Below, piece by piece: positions 19,149 through 28,735 of a stretch of DNA of 64,000 bases. The notes beneath the pieces are model-generated. The model was given only the letters and a program-made list of their open reading frames with translations, ran no database searches and had not been told where the DNA came from. The position numbers and the translations under genes are program-made. The stretch covers positions 2,542,001-2,606,000 of the forward strand of contig CP086683.1 in the NCBI GenBank assembly GCA_030544685.1, given 5' to 3'. Position 1 is the first letter of the stretch. The number at the start of each line of letters is the position of its first letter. Origin of the DNA: Pseudomonas sp. B21_DOA (GTDB lineage: Bacteria; Pseudomonadota; Gammaproteobacteria; Pseudomonadales; Pseudomonadaceae).

Positions 19149-20014
19149 ATGGGCTATCTACTTTTTGTGACGCTGATCCAGGCGTTTTCCTTCAGTCTGA
19201 TCGGCGAATACCTGGCCGGGCATGTCGACAGTTACTTTGCGGTGCTGGTGCGTGTGGTGCTGGCGGGGCTGGTGTTTATTCCGTTGACGCGCTGGCGCTC
19301 GGTAGAGCCGGCGTTCATGCGTGGCATGTTGCTGATCGGTGCGCTGCAGTTTGGTGTGACTTACGTCTGCCTGTACCTGAGCTTCCGTGTGCTGACGGTG
19401 CCGGAGGTGTTGCTATTCACCATCCTCACGCCGCTGCATGTGACGTTGATCGAAGACGCGCTGAACCGCCGCTTCAATCCGTGGGCATTGGTTGCCGCGC
19501 TGGTCGCTGTGGGCGGTGCAGCGGTGATTCGCTTCGACAGCATCAGTCCGGACTTCTTCATGGGCTTCCTGCTGCTACAACTGGCCAACTTCACCTACGC
19601 CGCCGGGCAAGTTTTGTACAAGCATCTGGTGGCGAAGCATCCGAGCGATCTGCCACATTACCGGCGCTTCGGTTACTTCTACCTCGGCGCGTTAATGGTG
19701 GTGCTGCCTGCGTTCCTGTTGTTCGGCAAGTCGAACTTCCTGCCGGAAGCGCCGCTGCAATGGGCGGTGTTGCTGTTCCTCGGTTTGGTGTCGACGGCGT
19801 TGGGCCTGTATTGGTGGAACAAAGGCGCGTGCATGGTCAACGGCGGCACGCTGGCGGTGATGAACAACCTGCATGTGCCGGTGGGGCTGCTGTTGAATCT
19901 GCTGATCTGGAATCAGCATGAGGAACTGGGGCGGTTGTTCCTCGGCGGGGGTGTGATTCTGGCAGCGGTGTGGATCAGCAGACTGGGCGTACGAAAAAAC
20001 CGGTCACTGCATAA
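19149..20014 (+). CDS. DMT superfamily (EamA) transporter, stop displaced by frameshift
   Basis: Ten hydrophobic helices in two EamA repeats begin at ATG 19149. As written, the frame misses its stop, runs through the REP pair and on into the antisense of the channel gene until 20909. One more A in the run at 19994-19999 gives the end G-V-R-K-K-P-V-T-A and a TAA at 20012-20014, for about 288 residues, usual for the family. The long run-on is therefore an artefact. The substrate is unknown. Related proteins are often labelled carboxylate/amino acid/amine transporters. Confidence 0.85.
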
Positions 20015-20017
20015 CCC

Positions 20018-20107
20018 CTGTGGGAGCGAGCCTGCTCGCGAAGGCGTTGGGTCAGATAAGTATGGATCGACTGACACATTGCATTCGCGAGCAGGCTCGC
20101 TCCCACA
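20018..20107. repeat. REP inverted pair
   Basis: Copies at about 20018-20042 and 20083-20107 face each other between convergent transporter and channel genes. Confidence 0.88.
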
Positions 20108-20120
20108 TTGGATCTTTGGG

Positions 20121-21419
20121 TTACATCAGGTGTTTTTCCGGCTGCGGAATACTCGCCGAGCCCAACACCGCTGGCAGCAAGCCTGCGCGCAAATCCCCGC
20201 CGCTCGGCTGCTGATACAGGCTCAGCCCAAACTCCGGCAACACCGCCAGCAGGTAGTCAAAAATATCCCCCTGAATCCGCTCGTAATCGGCCCACACCGT
20301 GGTGCGGGTGAAGCAGTAGATTTCCAGCGGAATGCCCTGCGCGGTGGTCTGCATCTGCCGGACCATGCAGGTCATGTTCGGCTGAATCTCCGGATGACTC
20401 TTCAGATACGCCAGCGCATAGGCGCGGAAGGTGCCGATGTTGGTCATGCGGCGGCGGTTGGCCGACATGGCTGCGACATTGCCCTGGGCTTCGTTCCAGG
20501 CCTTGAGCTCGGCTTTCTTTCGGCCCATGTAGTCGGTCAGCAGGTGCACCTGCGAGAGCTTTTCTTCCTCGTCGTCGCGGATGAAGCGCACGCCGCTGGC
20601 ATCGATGAACAGGCTGCGTTTGATCCGCCGACCGCCCGATTGCTGCATGCCACGCCAGTTCTTGAACGACTCGGACATCAGCCGCCAGGTCGGGATCGAG
20701 ACGATCGTCTTGTCGAAATTCTGCACCTTGACCGTGTGCAGCGTGATGTCGACCACGTCGCCATCGGCGCCGACTTGCGGCATCTCGATCCAGTCGCCGA
20801 CCCGCAGCATGTCGTTGCTGGTCAGCTGCACGCTGGCGACGAACGACAGCAGCGTGTCCTTGTAGACCAACAGAATCACCGCCGACATCGCACCCAGACC
20901 GGACAATAGCAACAGCGGCGAGCGGTCGATCAGGGTGGCGACGATAATGATCGCGCCGAACACGTACAAGACCATTTTCGTCAACTGCACATAGCCTTTG
21001 ATCGAGCGGGTGCGAGCGTGTTCGGTGCGTGCGTAGATGTCGAGCAGGGCGTTGAGCAGGGCGCTGACCGCCAGCAGCAGGAAGAGGATGGTGAAGGCCA
21101 GGGCGACGTTGCCGAGAAAATTCATCGCGTTTTTGCTCAGCTCCGGCACCAGGTGCAGGCCGAACTGGATCACCAGCGACGGCGTCATCTGCGCCAGCCG
21201 TTGAAACACCTTGTTGTGGCGAAAATCGTTGATCCAGTGCAGCGCCGGTTGGCGGCCGAGCATGCGGCTGGCGTGCAGGATCAGATAACGGGCCACTCGT
21301 CCGAGCACCAGCGCGATGACCAGCAGCACCAACAGCGCCAGTCCCGATTGCAGAAGTGGGTGCTCTTCGAGCGTGCCCCAGAGGCCTTGGGCTTTGAGCC
21401 AGAGCTGTTTGATATCCAT
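20121..21419 (-). CDS. Mechanosensitive channel of the MscS family, YbdG-like
   Basis: The product is 432 residues. It has several N-terminal membrane helices, a pore-lining segment with L-L-S-G-L-G-A-M-S-A-V (about residues 172-182), and then the MscS beta domain (V-G-D-W-I-E-M, V-Q-N-F-D-K-T). The extra segment between beta domain and C-terminus and the overall length fit the miniconductance YbdG/MscM subfamily rather than small MscS. It should relieve turgor on osmotic downshock in the inner membrane. It is divergent from the helicase gene. Confidence 0.88.
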   Translation of the reverse strand: MDIKQLWLKAQGLWGTLEEHPLLQSGLALLVLLVIALVLGRVARYLILHASRMLGRQPALHWINDFRHNKVFQRLAQMTPSLVIQFGLHLVPELSKNAMNFLGNVALAFTILFLLLAVSALLNALLDIYARTEHARTRSIKGYVQLTKMVLYVFGAIIIVATLIDRSPLLLLSGLGAMSAVILLVYKDTLLSFVASVQLTSNDMLRVGDWIEMPQVGADGDVVDITLHTVKVQNFDKTIVSIPTWRLMSESFKNWRGMQQSGGRRIKRSLFIDASGVRFIRDDEEEKLSQVHLLTDYMGRKKAELKAWNEAQGNVAAMSANRRRMTNIGTFRAYALAYLKSHPEIQPNMTCMVRQMQTTAQGIPLEIYCFTRTTVWADYERIQGDIFDYLLAVLPEFGLSLYQQPSGGDLRAGLLPAVLGSASIPQPEKHLM

Positions 21420-21610
21420 GAGCGAAACGTTTCTTCTGTAAGACGCGAGGGCCGATTAGAGCATTTAAAACGCTGTGTATTGCAGCGAGTGACAAATCGG
21501 GCAACAAAAAAACCACTGATTGTCGCCGTTTGCACAAAGAAACTCGGCCTGAGCGCTCGAAACCGGTAACCTATGCAGCTGTTTTTTTGCATATCTTCGA
21601 GGTAGCACCC

Positions 21611-22951
<1,341 letters not shown>

Positions 22952-22968
22952 GCTTTAGCAGCGCATAT

Positions 22969-22995
22969 AAAAAACCGGACATTGTCCGGTTTTTT
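22969..22995. terminator. Bidirectional rho-independent terminator
   Basis: AAAACCGGAC-ATT-GTCCGGTTTT has an A run on the left and a T run on the right. It serves the helicase gene on plus and the exported-protein gene on minus. Confidence 0.9.
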
Positions 22996-22999
22996 CGCC

Positions 23000-23274
23000 T
23001 CAACTGTCGGCTTTTTCTCTGCCGACCCCAGTTCCTTCAGACGCTGATCGATCAACTGGCATTTGTCTGGGAGATCCGCACTGGCCGTGCCCAGATCCAT
23101 TTTCTGCAGCTCGGCGTTAATCTCCTTGGCTTTTTCCGGATTCTGCTCGGTGAGCTTGGAGACTTCCTTGGCCAGTTGTTCGCGTTTGATCGTCGCCTCT
23201 TCCGGCGTGCAGGCCCAGACGGGCAGGGCGCAGGCAAGGGTGGCGGCGAGAGACAGCTTGATCAGGGTTTTCAT
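23000..23274 (-). CDS. Small exported protein of unknown function, stop displaced by frameshift
   Basis: A signal peptide (M-K-T-L-I-K-L-S-L then a hydrophobic core, A-L-P-V-W-A) is followed by about 70 charged, helical residues (E-Q-L-A-K-E-V-S-K-L-T-E-Q-N) with two Cys. As written, the frame reads through the terminator to 22741. One more A in the run complementary to T23012-23016 gives the end E-K-K-A-D-S and a TGA at 23000, directly before the terminator, for about 91 residues. No family was recognised. Confidence 0.72.
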
Positions 23275-23363
23275 GGGCAGGCCTCAGTTCCGGTTAAGGC
23301 GGGTTAACCGGTTGAGGGCTGAAGCCTGTTAAAAGTTCAGAAACTGTGGAGGCAGCGTTGCGC

Positions 23364-24098
23364 TCAATCGGCATGACAGCAGCCCGACTTCGTCGCACCG
23401 TTATACCGATCATGATGCCGCACCCATTCCATGATCTCGCCTTCATTCCTGCCCTTGGGCGTCAGATCCAGATAGTGGTAAGCGCCAACCAGCATGTCCA
23501 GTCCTCGGGCATAAGTGGAATAGGTGTGGAATACGTCGCCATCCGCGTTGCGATAAAACACGCTCAGCCCCGGCATTTCTTCCTCGGCGCTGTCGGTCTT
23601 TTCGTAGTTGTAGGTAGCCTTGCCCTCGGCGACGTCTTCAGCCCGGGCGCAGACGCCGAAGTCGTAATTGAAATCGCAACCTTCTGACGAGACCCAGTCG
23701 AACTTCCAGCCCATCCGCTTTTTGAAGTCCTGAAACTCGTTGAATGGCGCATGGGAAACTGCAACCACCGCGACGTCGTGATGGGCCAGGTGCTGGTTGG
23801 CGCCATCAATGTGGTCACTGAGGAACGAGCAGCCCTGGCAGCCCTGCTCCCAGCCTTTGGCAAACATGAAATGGTAGATGATCAACTGGCTGTTGTTGCC
23901 AAACAGGTCGTTGAGCTTGAGCTCGCCGTTCGGCCCTTGAAAATGATAGTCCTTGTCGACTTTCACCCACGGCAGGGCGCGGCGCTCGGCGCTGAGGCGA
24001 TCGCGTTCCCGGGTGAAGGCTTTTTCGTGGGCCAGATGCTGCTGGCGGGCGGCGAGCCATTCTTCGCGTGATACCACCGGATGGTTTGTAACGTTCAT
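23364..24098 (-). CDS. DUF899 family protein (thioredoxin-like fold)
   Basis: The product has 244 residues and matches the DUF899 family in full. Features are an N-terminal R-E-E-W-L-A-A-R helix, the D-K-D-Y-x-F and L-x-D-L-F-x-x-x-S-Q-L segment, and a thioredoxin-like active-site neighbourhood C-Q-G-C-S-F (about residues 93-98). A C-terminal G-C-C-H tail follows. The cytoplasmic role is unproven. The fold suggests a thiol-based redox function. Confidence 0.85.
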   Translation of the reverse strand: MNVTNHPVVSREEWLAARQQHLAHEKAFTRERDRLSAERRALPWVKVDKDYHFQGPNGELKLNDLFGNNSQLIIYHFMFAKGWEQGCQGCSFLSDHIDGANQHLAHHDVAVVAVSHAPFNEFQDFKKRMGWKFDWVSSEGCDFNYDFGVCARAEDVAEGKATYNYEKTDSAEEEMPGLSVFYRNADGDVFHTYSTYARGLDMLVGAYHYLDLTPKGRNEGEIMEWVRHHDRYNGATKSGCCHAD

Positions 24099-24270
24099 GA
24101 CGATGTCTCCTGCGGGTTGAACCGGCTGTTTCAGCCTAGTCGTTCATCGTGCGAGGGAATCGACAGCCGCCGGTCGGTCGGGTCCGGAAATACTGCTGAA
24201 CGGCTGCGCAGCGCTTCGGTCACAACCTTGAAAGCGGCACAAAATCACCCGCACCGGAGGTTGGATCAGG

Positions 24271-24663
24271 ATGACGACTTATAACTGGGATTTGATTGAA
24301 CGTTTGCTGCATGAAGTGCAGAACAGCGCTGGCCACAGCTTCGCTCCCCGCGCTTATGCCGAAGACCATGCGGCCGAGAAAGCCAGCGCCGGCGAGCCGA
24401 TCGACAATCTCGATCACTTGAAATCCCTGGCCTGTGATTATGAAAAGCTCTTGCTGGAGCGCGGATTCATCGAGCCGCGGCCGGATCACGAGGGTAGTAC
24501 TGGCAACAACTTCATTCTGACCCCGCGCGGCTCCAGCCTGCTGAGCCTGATCGACAGCAGCATCCCCGGCAACGACCATCCGCGTCAGGTGCTGGATGAG
24601 CAGGAGGATGCGCTGAATGAGGTGACGTTTGATGAAGTCGCCTCAAAGGCTCAAATCGCCTGA
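24271..24663 (+). CDS. DUF2513-like small protein
   Basis: The product is 130 residues, starting M-T-T-Y-N-W-D-L-I-E-R-L-L-H-E-V. It has a middle segment H-L-K-S-L-A-C-D-Y-E-K-L-L-L-E-R-G and then L-T-P-R-G-S-S-L-L, which has the look of a winged helix as in DUF2513 proteins. The acidic tail is variable. No neighbour suggests a pathway, so a regulatory role is only a guess. GGAGG precedes the ATG closely. Confidence 0.65.
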   Translation: MTTYNWDLIERLLHEVQNSAGHSFAPRAYAEDHAAEKASAGEPIDNLDHLKSLACDYEKLLLERGFIEPRPDHEGSTGNNFILTPRGSSLLSLIDSSIPGNDHPRQVLDEQEDALNEVTFDEVASKAQIA

Positions 24664-24679
24664 GCCAGTGAAATCCGCC

Positions 24680-24770
24680 CTGTGGGAGCGAGCCTGCTCG
24701 CGAAAACGGTCTGTCAGTGACATTTGAACTGTCTGACACTCCGCCTTCGCGAGCAGGCTCGCTCCCACAA
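24680..24770. repeat. REP inverted pair
   Basis: Copies at about 24680-24703 and 24745-24770 face each other between convergent genes. Confidence 0.88.
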
Positions 24771-24786
24771 TGGGCCATTGGTTTAT

Positions 24787-25656
24787 TCAAAGTTTCTGCG
24801 CGGCCTTCAGGCACTTCAGGTCATTGAAGTCCTTGCGCACGCCCTCGATTTTCTTCAACAAGCGCTCACGCTGTTGCGGCGTGCTCTCGGCCATCAAGTC
24901 GACAAACAGCGAGCGCGCCTGGGCTTCGGTGTTGGCGTAGGCCTTGCGGTAATCCGCTGTCCACAACCGCTCGCGATTGACCAGAAGTGTCTCGATGCGT
25001 TGTGGGAATTCCGCGCTTTGGCGTTGCGCAACGGCGGCGCTGAACTGTTGCTGCCAGTGCGCGCGGTTGGCGATCCATTGAGTGTTCTGGTCGCCCAAGG
25101 CGTTGGTCCAGGCCGCGACGCGTTGTTTCTGCGTGTCACTGAGCGGGCCTAGCCAATCGTTCAGGCGTTTTTCCATGCGCTCGCCGCGTTCCTTGATCTG
25201 CTGGGCCAGCGGCGGTTTCACGTATTCCTGCTGGCGTTTGCGCAAATCCTTGGCAAACGCGTCGTTCATTTCTGCCACCTGTTTATCGTCCAGGCCTTGC
25301 AGCAGCACGATGGCCGAAGGGGTGATTTCCCGGGCGGTGTCGGCGATGGCCTGCTTGGCTTCGGCGGTGCGTTCCTGCAAGGCGGCGTCGGTGACCTGAT
25401 TGCTTTCGACCATGGCCTGTAAACGGTCCAGCCAGTCGAGGTAGCCCGGTAATTGCGTGGTGCAGTGCCAGCTCAGGTGTTCCTTGAGGCGTTCGTTGAA
25501 CCAGTCTTTCTGCTCGCCGTTCATGTCCACGTAATCGCTCAGCGACCACGGGATAATCACGTCGAGGTTGCGGTAGGCCAGGCCAACGCGGCTGCAAGCG
25601 CCGAGGGCGAGGGTGAAGATCAGCAGGGCGGCAATCTGTTTGAACCAGCGAGACAT
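24787..25656 (-). CDS. Lipoprotein of the DUF6279 family
   Basis: The product is 289 residues. A lipobox L-A-L-G-A-C puts the lipidated Cys at residue 21. The rest is long alpha helices rich in Lys, Gln and Glu, with W-F-N-E-R-L-K-E and the repeated R-x-x-x-x-Y patterns typical of DUF6279. It should be an envelope lipoprotein of unknown role. The ATG at 25656 with AAGGA 8 bases upstream was chosen over a TTG at 25662. Confidence 0.82.
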   Translation of the reverse strand: MSRWFKQIAALLIFTLALGACSRVGLAYRNLDVIIPWSLSDYVDMNGEQKDWFNERLKEHLSWHCTTQLPGYLDWLDRLQAMVESNQVTDAALQERTAEAKQAIADTAREITPSAIVLLQGLDDKQVAEMNDAFAKDLRKRQQEYVKPPLAQQIKERGERMEKRLNDWLGPLSDTQKQRVAAWTNALGDQNTQWIANRAHWQQQFSAAVAQRQSAEFPQRIETLLVNRERLWTADYRKAYANTEAQARSLFVDLMAESTPQQRERLLKKIEGVRKDFNDLKCLKAAQKL

Positions 25657-25733
25657 GGGCAAATCCTTGCGAGAGCCTGGCGTCGGAAATCTGATTCTTA
25701 TGTGATGCAGGATGCGCGCGGCAGTTCAGCCGA

Positions 25734-26450
25734 TCAATAGAACGTGCGTACAGCCTTGAGGGTGACGAGGCCGTCGCACTCGCTGTTGTGCCCGGAATAG
25801 GCCGAGCAATCACTGCCGCTGAGGCTGGAGTCGCTGTAGATCAGATCAAGATCGACGCCCATGAACGGCCGCGACAGTTTCACCGACCAATCAGTGAAAC
25901 TGCTGATATAGCCACCGTCCACCGCCGCCGGTGTATTCAACTGGTGCGTGGTGTATTTCATGCTCACGCCGATGCCGAACGGCTGATTGCCAGTGAGGTC
26001 GGCAAACAAGGTGTTGTTCTGTTTATCCGGGTCGTTGCTCAGGGCAATGCCGAAGCGACTGCCGAGCAGAGTCAGGCCACCAAACAGCTCCTGGCTGTCG
26101 AGGGTGTCCACGCGGGGATAGCTGTAATGGATCATCCCGACTTCATAGCCGAGCACCTGATCGAACGGCTGCTTGAAGCCGACGTAGGAATCGATCTCGA
26201 GGTTCTTGCCCGGGCTGATGCCCATGCTCGGCGCGTATTGGCCGAAATACACGCCGCTGTCGTGGCTCAGATCAAGGCCACCGTGGAACGAGCCGACCGC
26301 CGCCGGTTTGACCAGACCCTGGGCCATGCTGCGGCTGGGCGTGGTGCCAAGCTTGAGATCGAAGTCGCCCAGTTCACCCTGAAAAACCTGCGCGTGCGCG
26401 GTCGTGCCTGACAGCAGGCTGACGAACAATAAACAGGGAAATGGGCGCAT
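25734..26450 (-). CDS. TorF-family putative outer-membrane porin
   Basis: The product has 238 residues with a signal peptide ending A-H-A and beta strands with alternating hydrophobic residues. The last residues V-R-T-F-Y fit an outer-membrane barrel signature. It resembles the TorF (Gcw_chp) group, conserved around the G-x-Y-x-S-S-F-T-D-W-S-V-K-L-S strand. Two Cys lie close together near the C-terminus (S-D-C and S-E-C-D-G). Its function is not established. Confidence 0.72.
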   Translation of the reverse strand: MRPFPCLLFVSLLSGTTAHAQVFQGELGDFDLKLGTTPSRSMAQGLVKPAAVGSFHGGLDLSHDSGVYFGQYAPSMGISPGKNLEIDSYVGFKQPFDQVLGYEVGMIHYSYPRVDTLDSQELFGGLTLLGSRFGIALSNDPDKQNNTLFADLTGNQPFGIGVSMKYTTHQLNTPAAVDGGYISSFTDWSVKLSRPFMGVDLDLIYSDSSLSGSDCSAYSGHNSECDGLVTLKAVRTFY

Positions 26451-26653
26451 GCGTCACTCCATGAACCGCGAGCGCAGGGCGAAGGCCTGCTGAAACGCTT
26501 GATCTAGACGCGTGCAAGGATACCGGCGAATGCCCGGCATTGATGGCCGTTCGTCGATTTTCGGGAATTTTAGTTTAAGGCGAAGGGGTGTTGCGCGGTG
26601 CCAGTCCAGGCGCTTCGAAGCTCAAAGCGCCTCTGGACGGGGTGAAACTGGTA

Positions 26654-26842
26654 TTACTTCTTGCCCAGGCTGATCTGCTTGGACGGGCCGAATGTCTGGC
26701 CACTGACGCCTTTGGCAATTTGCTGAATCTCGCCGCCGGACTTGAGGAATGCTGCGATCTGATCGTTGATCGATTCGCTGGTTTCAACGGCTGGAGCTGG
26801 CTTTGCTTTGCTGGTGGATGCTTTTACACGCATGGCGGCCAT
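26654..26842 (-). CDS. Small SutA-like protein
   Basis: The product has 62 residues: a basic, disordered N-terminus (K-A-S-T-S-K-A-K-P), a short helix (I-N-D-Q-I-A-A-F-L-K-S-G-G-E-I), and a basic tail. The helix ending F-L-x-x-G-G-x-I-Q/V resembles the conserved part of the Pseudomonas transcription factor SutA, though it lacks the acidic N-terminal tail of SutA. The ATG at 26842 follows AAAGG. An alternative start is at 26833. The likeness is from memory and is tentative. Confidence 0.6.
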   Translation of the reverse strand: MAAMRVKASTSKAKPAPAVETSESINDQIAAFLKSGGEIQQIAKGVSGQTFGPSKQISLGKK

Positions 26843-27179
26843 TAACCTTTAGAAAAGTAACTCGGCCAGGCATCGTACAGGAATAACTTGACAATAGCTT
26901 GGTAAATATCCCCGGAATAACCAACCCCAGCGCTGCATTATTGCCGGTTCGATACTTTAAATATGCCGCTAAGCTGCTGTTTTAAATAAGAACATGTGCG
27001 CGCGACGAGGCGATCGGGCGCAGCCGCAAGCCGCTTGGGCGGACTGACGAGCGGCACCTCGTCGGGCAGTGCTCAAGCAAATCAACAGGTTGACGCAGAT
27101 TTTCCGCTGCGAGGATCTGTCGCCCGACGTTGGCGGCAAAAACGGGTAGAATGCCGCCCACGTATTGAGGGTTTCGGAA
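26843..27179. other. Intergenic region between SutA-like and CvfB-like genes
   Basis: The left half is AT-rich (TTGACA at 26888) and probably holds promoters. The right half (27003-27158) contains several long complementary segments described separately. Confidence 0.5.
27003..27158 (+). promoter_or_regulatory. Candidate structured 5' leader of the CvfB-like gene
   Basis: Stem A pairs CGACGAGG (27003-27010) with CCTCGTCG (27057-27064), and encloses GCCGC/GCGGC (27023-27027 with 27051-27055) and CCGC-TTGG-GCGG (27031-27042). An alternative stem pairs CGTCGGGC (27060-27067) with GCCCGACG (27122-27129) and would break stem A. A further stem GGCGGCA/TGCCGCC (27132-27138 with 27152-27158) lies just before the ribosome site. 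Whether it is transcribed is unknown, and a TAGAAT box at 27147 suggests transcription may instead start here. Confidence 0.35.
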
Positions 27180-28016
27180 ATGGCTTTAGTCGGGCGTTAC
27201 AACAGTTTGCAAGTGGTCAAACACACTAACTTCGGTTTATATCTGGACGGCGGTGCCGATGGCGAAATTCTTTTGCCCAACCGTTATATCCCTAAAGATA
27301 TTCCCAGCGAAGATGAAGACTGGCTCAACGTATTCATCTATCTGGACAGTGAAGACAAACTTCTCGCCACCACGGAAAAACCGAAAGTTCAGGTCGGCGA
27401 ATTTGCCAGCCTGAAAGTGGTTGAAGTCAACAGCATCGGCGTGTTCCTCGACTGGGGCCTGCCCAAAGATCTGTTGCTGCCCTACTCGGAAGAAAAGCGC
27501 CAGATGACCGCTGGCGAATATTGCGTGGTGCACGTCTACCTCGACAAACACACGCGCCGCATCACCGCCACAGCACGCCTCGATCGTTATCTGGACAAAA
27601 CCCCGGCTACTTACAGCCCGGGCCAGGAAGTTGATCTGCTGGTAGCCGAAGCCACCGACATGGGCTTCAAGGCGATCATCAACAACAAGCACTGGGGCCT
27701 GATTCACAAGAATGAAATCTTCAAGTTCATGCGTTCGGGCATGCGCGAGAAAGGCTTCATCAAGGAAGTGCGCGCCGACGGCAAGATCAGCCTGAGCCTG
27801 CAACCGGTTGGCCAGGAAGCGGCCAGCAGCCTGAGTTCGAAGATTCTCGGCAAGTTGCGCGAAAACGACGGCACCCTGGCGGTCAGTGACAAGAGCGATC
27901 CGGCATTGATCAGCAGCCTGTTCGGCGTCAGCAAGGGCAACTTCAAGAAAGCCATCGGCTCGCTGTACAAGGAAGGCAAGATCGTCATTCACGCCGATCG
28001 CATTGAACTAACCTGA
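27180..28016 (+). CDS. S1-domain RNA-binding protein, CvfB-like
   Basis: The product is 278 residues with consecutive S1-type modules. The first reads L-V-G-R-Y-N-S-L-Q-V-V, the second V-Q-V-G-E-F-A-S-L-K-V, and the third P-G-Q-E-V-D-L-L-V-A. A C-terminal winged helix (G-V-S-K-G-N-F-K-K-A-I-G-S-L-Y) follows. This order is that of CvfB/YitL, a cytoplasmic RNA-binding regulator of virulence genes in Gram-positives and unstudied in Pseudomonas. ATG 27180 was chosen because similarity begins there, with a weak GAGGG upstream. The DUF2177 gene follows by 44 bases. Confidence 0.88.
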   Translation: MALVGRYNSLQVVKHTNFGLYLDGGADGEILLPNRYIPKDIPSEDEDWLNVFIYLDSEDKLLATTEKPKVQVGEFASLKVVEVNSIGVFLDWGLPKDLLLPYSEEKRQMTAGEYCVVHVYLDKHTRRITATARLDRYLDKTPATYSPGQEVDLLVAEATDMGFKAIINNKHWGLIHKNEIFKFMRSGMREKGFIKEVRADGKISLSLQPVGQEAASSLSSKILGKLRENDGTLAVSDKSDPALISSLFGVSKGNFKKAIGSLYKEGKIVIHADRIELT

Positions 28017-28060
28017 GCCTTGAGTGGCCCATGTTGCAGGCCACACAAGAGGTTGGATCG

Positions 28061-28453
28061 ATGAAAAAGGCGCTGATCGCTTACGTCGCAACGCTACTGA
28101 CGTTTCTGCTGCTCGATGGCATCTGGCTCGGGCTGCTGATGGCGCCGACCTATCGCGAACTGCTCGGTTCGCTGATGCTGGAAAAACCGCTGCTGTTGCC
28201 CGCAGCGGTTTTTTATTGCCTGTACGTTATTGGCTGCGTGGTGTTCGTGGTGTTGCCGGCGCTGAGCTGGCAGAGGGCGGCGAAGCTGGGTGCGCTGTTG
28301 GGGCTGGTGGCCTACGGCACTTATGACTTGACCAATTGGGCGACCTTGCGCGACTGGTCGGTGCAGGTGAGTTTGATGGATTGGGCGTGGGGGATAGTGG
28401 CGACTGCAGTTGCTTGCACGGTAGGTTATTTGGTGGCGAAGCGGTTTGCGTGA
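28061..28453 (+). CDS. DUF2177 family membrane protein
   Basis: The product is 130 residues with four hydrophobic helices. It has the family motif T-F-L-L-L-D-G-I-W-L-G in helix 1 and G-T-Y-D-L-T-N-W-A-T-L in the third helix region, which are characteristic of DUF2177. It is an inner-membrane protein of unknown function. The ATG at 28061 follows AGAGGTTGGATCG. It is probably in one transcript with the CvfB-like gene. Confidence 0.88.
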   Translation: MKKALIAYVATLLTFLLLDGIWLGLLMAPTYRELLGSLMLEKPLLLPAAVFYCLYVIGCVVFVVLPALSWQRAAKLGALLGLVAYGTYDLTNWATLRDWSVQVSLMDWAWGIVATAVACTVGYLVAKRFA

Positions 28454-28486
28454 GCTGATCTTTCAGTTGCGTTGGCAATGCTGGCC

Positions 28487-28582
28487 TCTTCGCGAGCAGG
28501 CTCGCTCCCACAATGAATTCCCGTCGTTCACAAATTCCACTTCCACCACAAATCCCCTGTGGGAGCGGGCTTGCCCGCGAAT
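28487..28582. repeat. Two REP elements of different subtypes
   Basis: 28487-28513 carries the GAGCAGGCTCGC type on minus and 28556-28582 the GGGCTTGCCCGC type on plus. They face each other but do not match, so this is a mixed pair. Confidence 0.8.
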
Positions 28583-28735
28583 GACGGCGCAGCCGTCAAC
28601 CATTCAGCGCTGACGCCACTGACCAAATAAAGGTCTTTTTCAGACGCCTTTCTCTGCGCATCTGATTGATAATCCCCGACACTGTTTTCTGACCAATGGA
28701 TGGCCTGCCATGTTGTGTGTGTTCGAGGTGATGCG

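Noticed and set aside
26888..26893. TTGACA as a sigma-70 promoter for the CvfB-like gene
   Set aside because: No matching -10 box lies 16-18 bases downstream and the distance to the gene is almost 300 bases.
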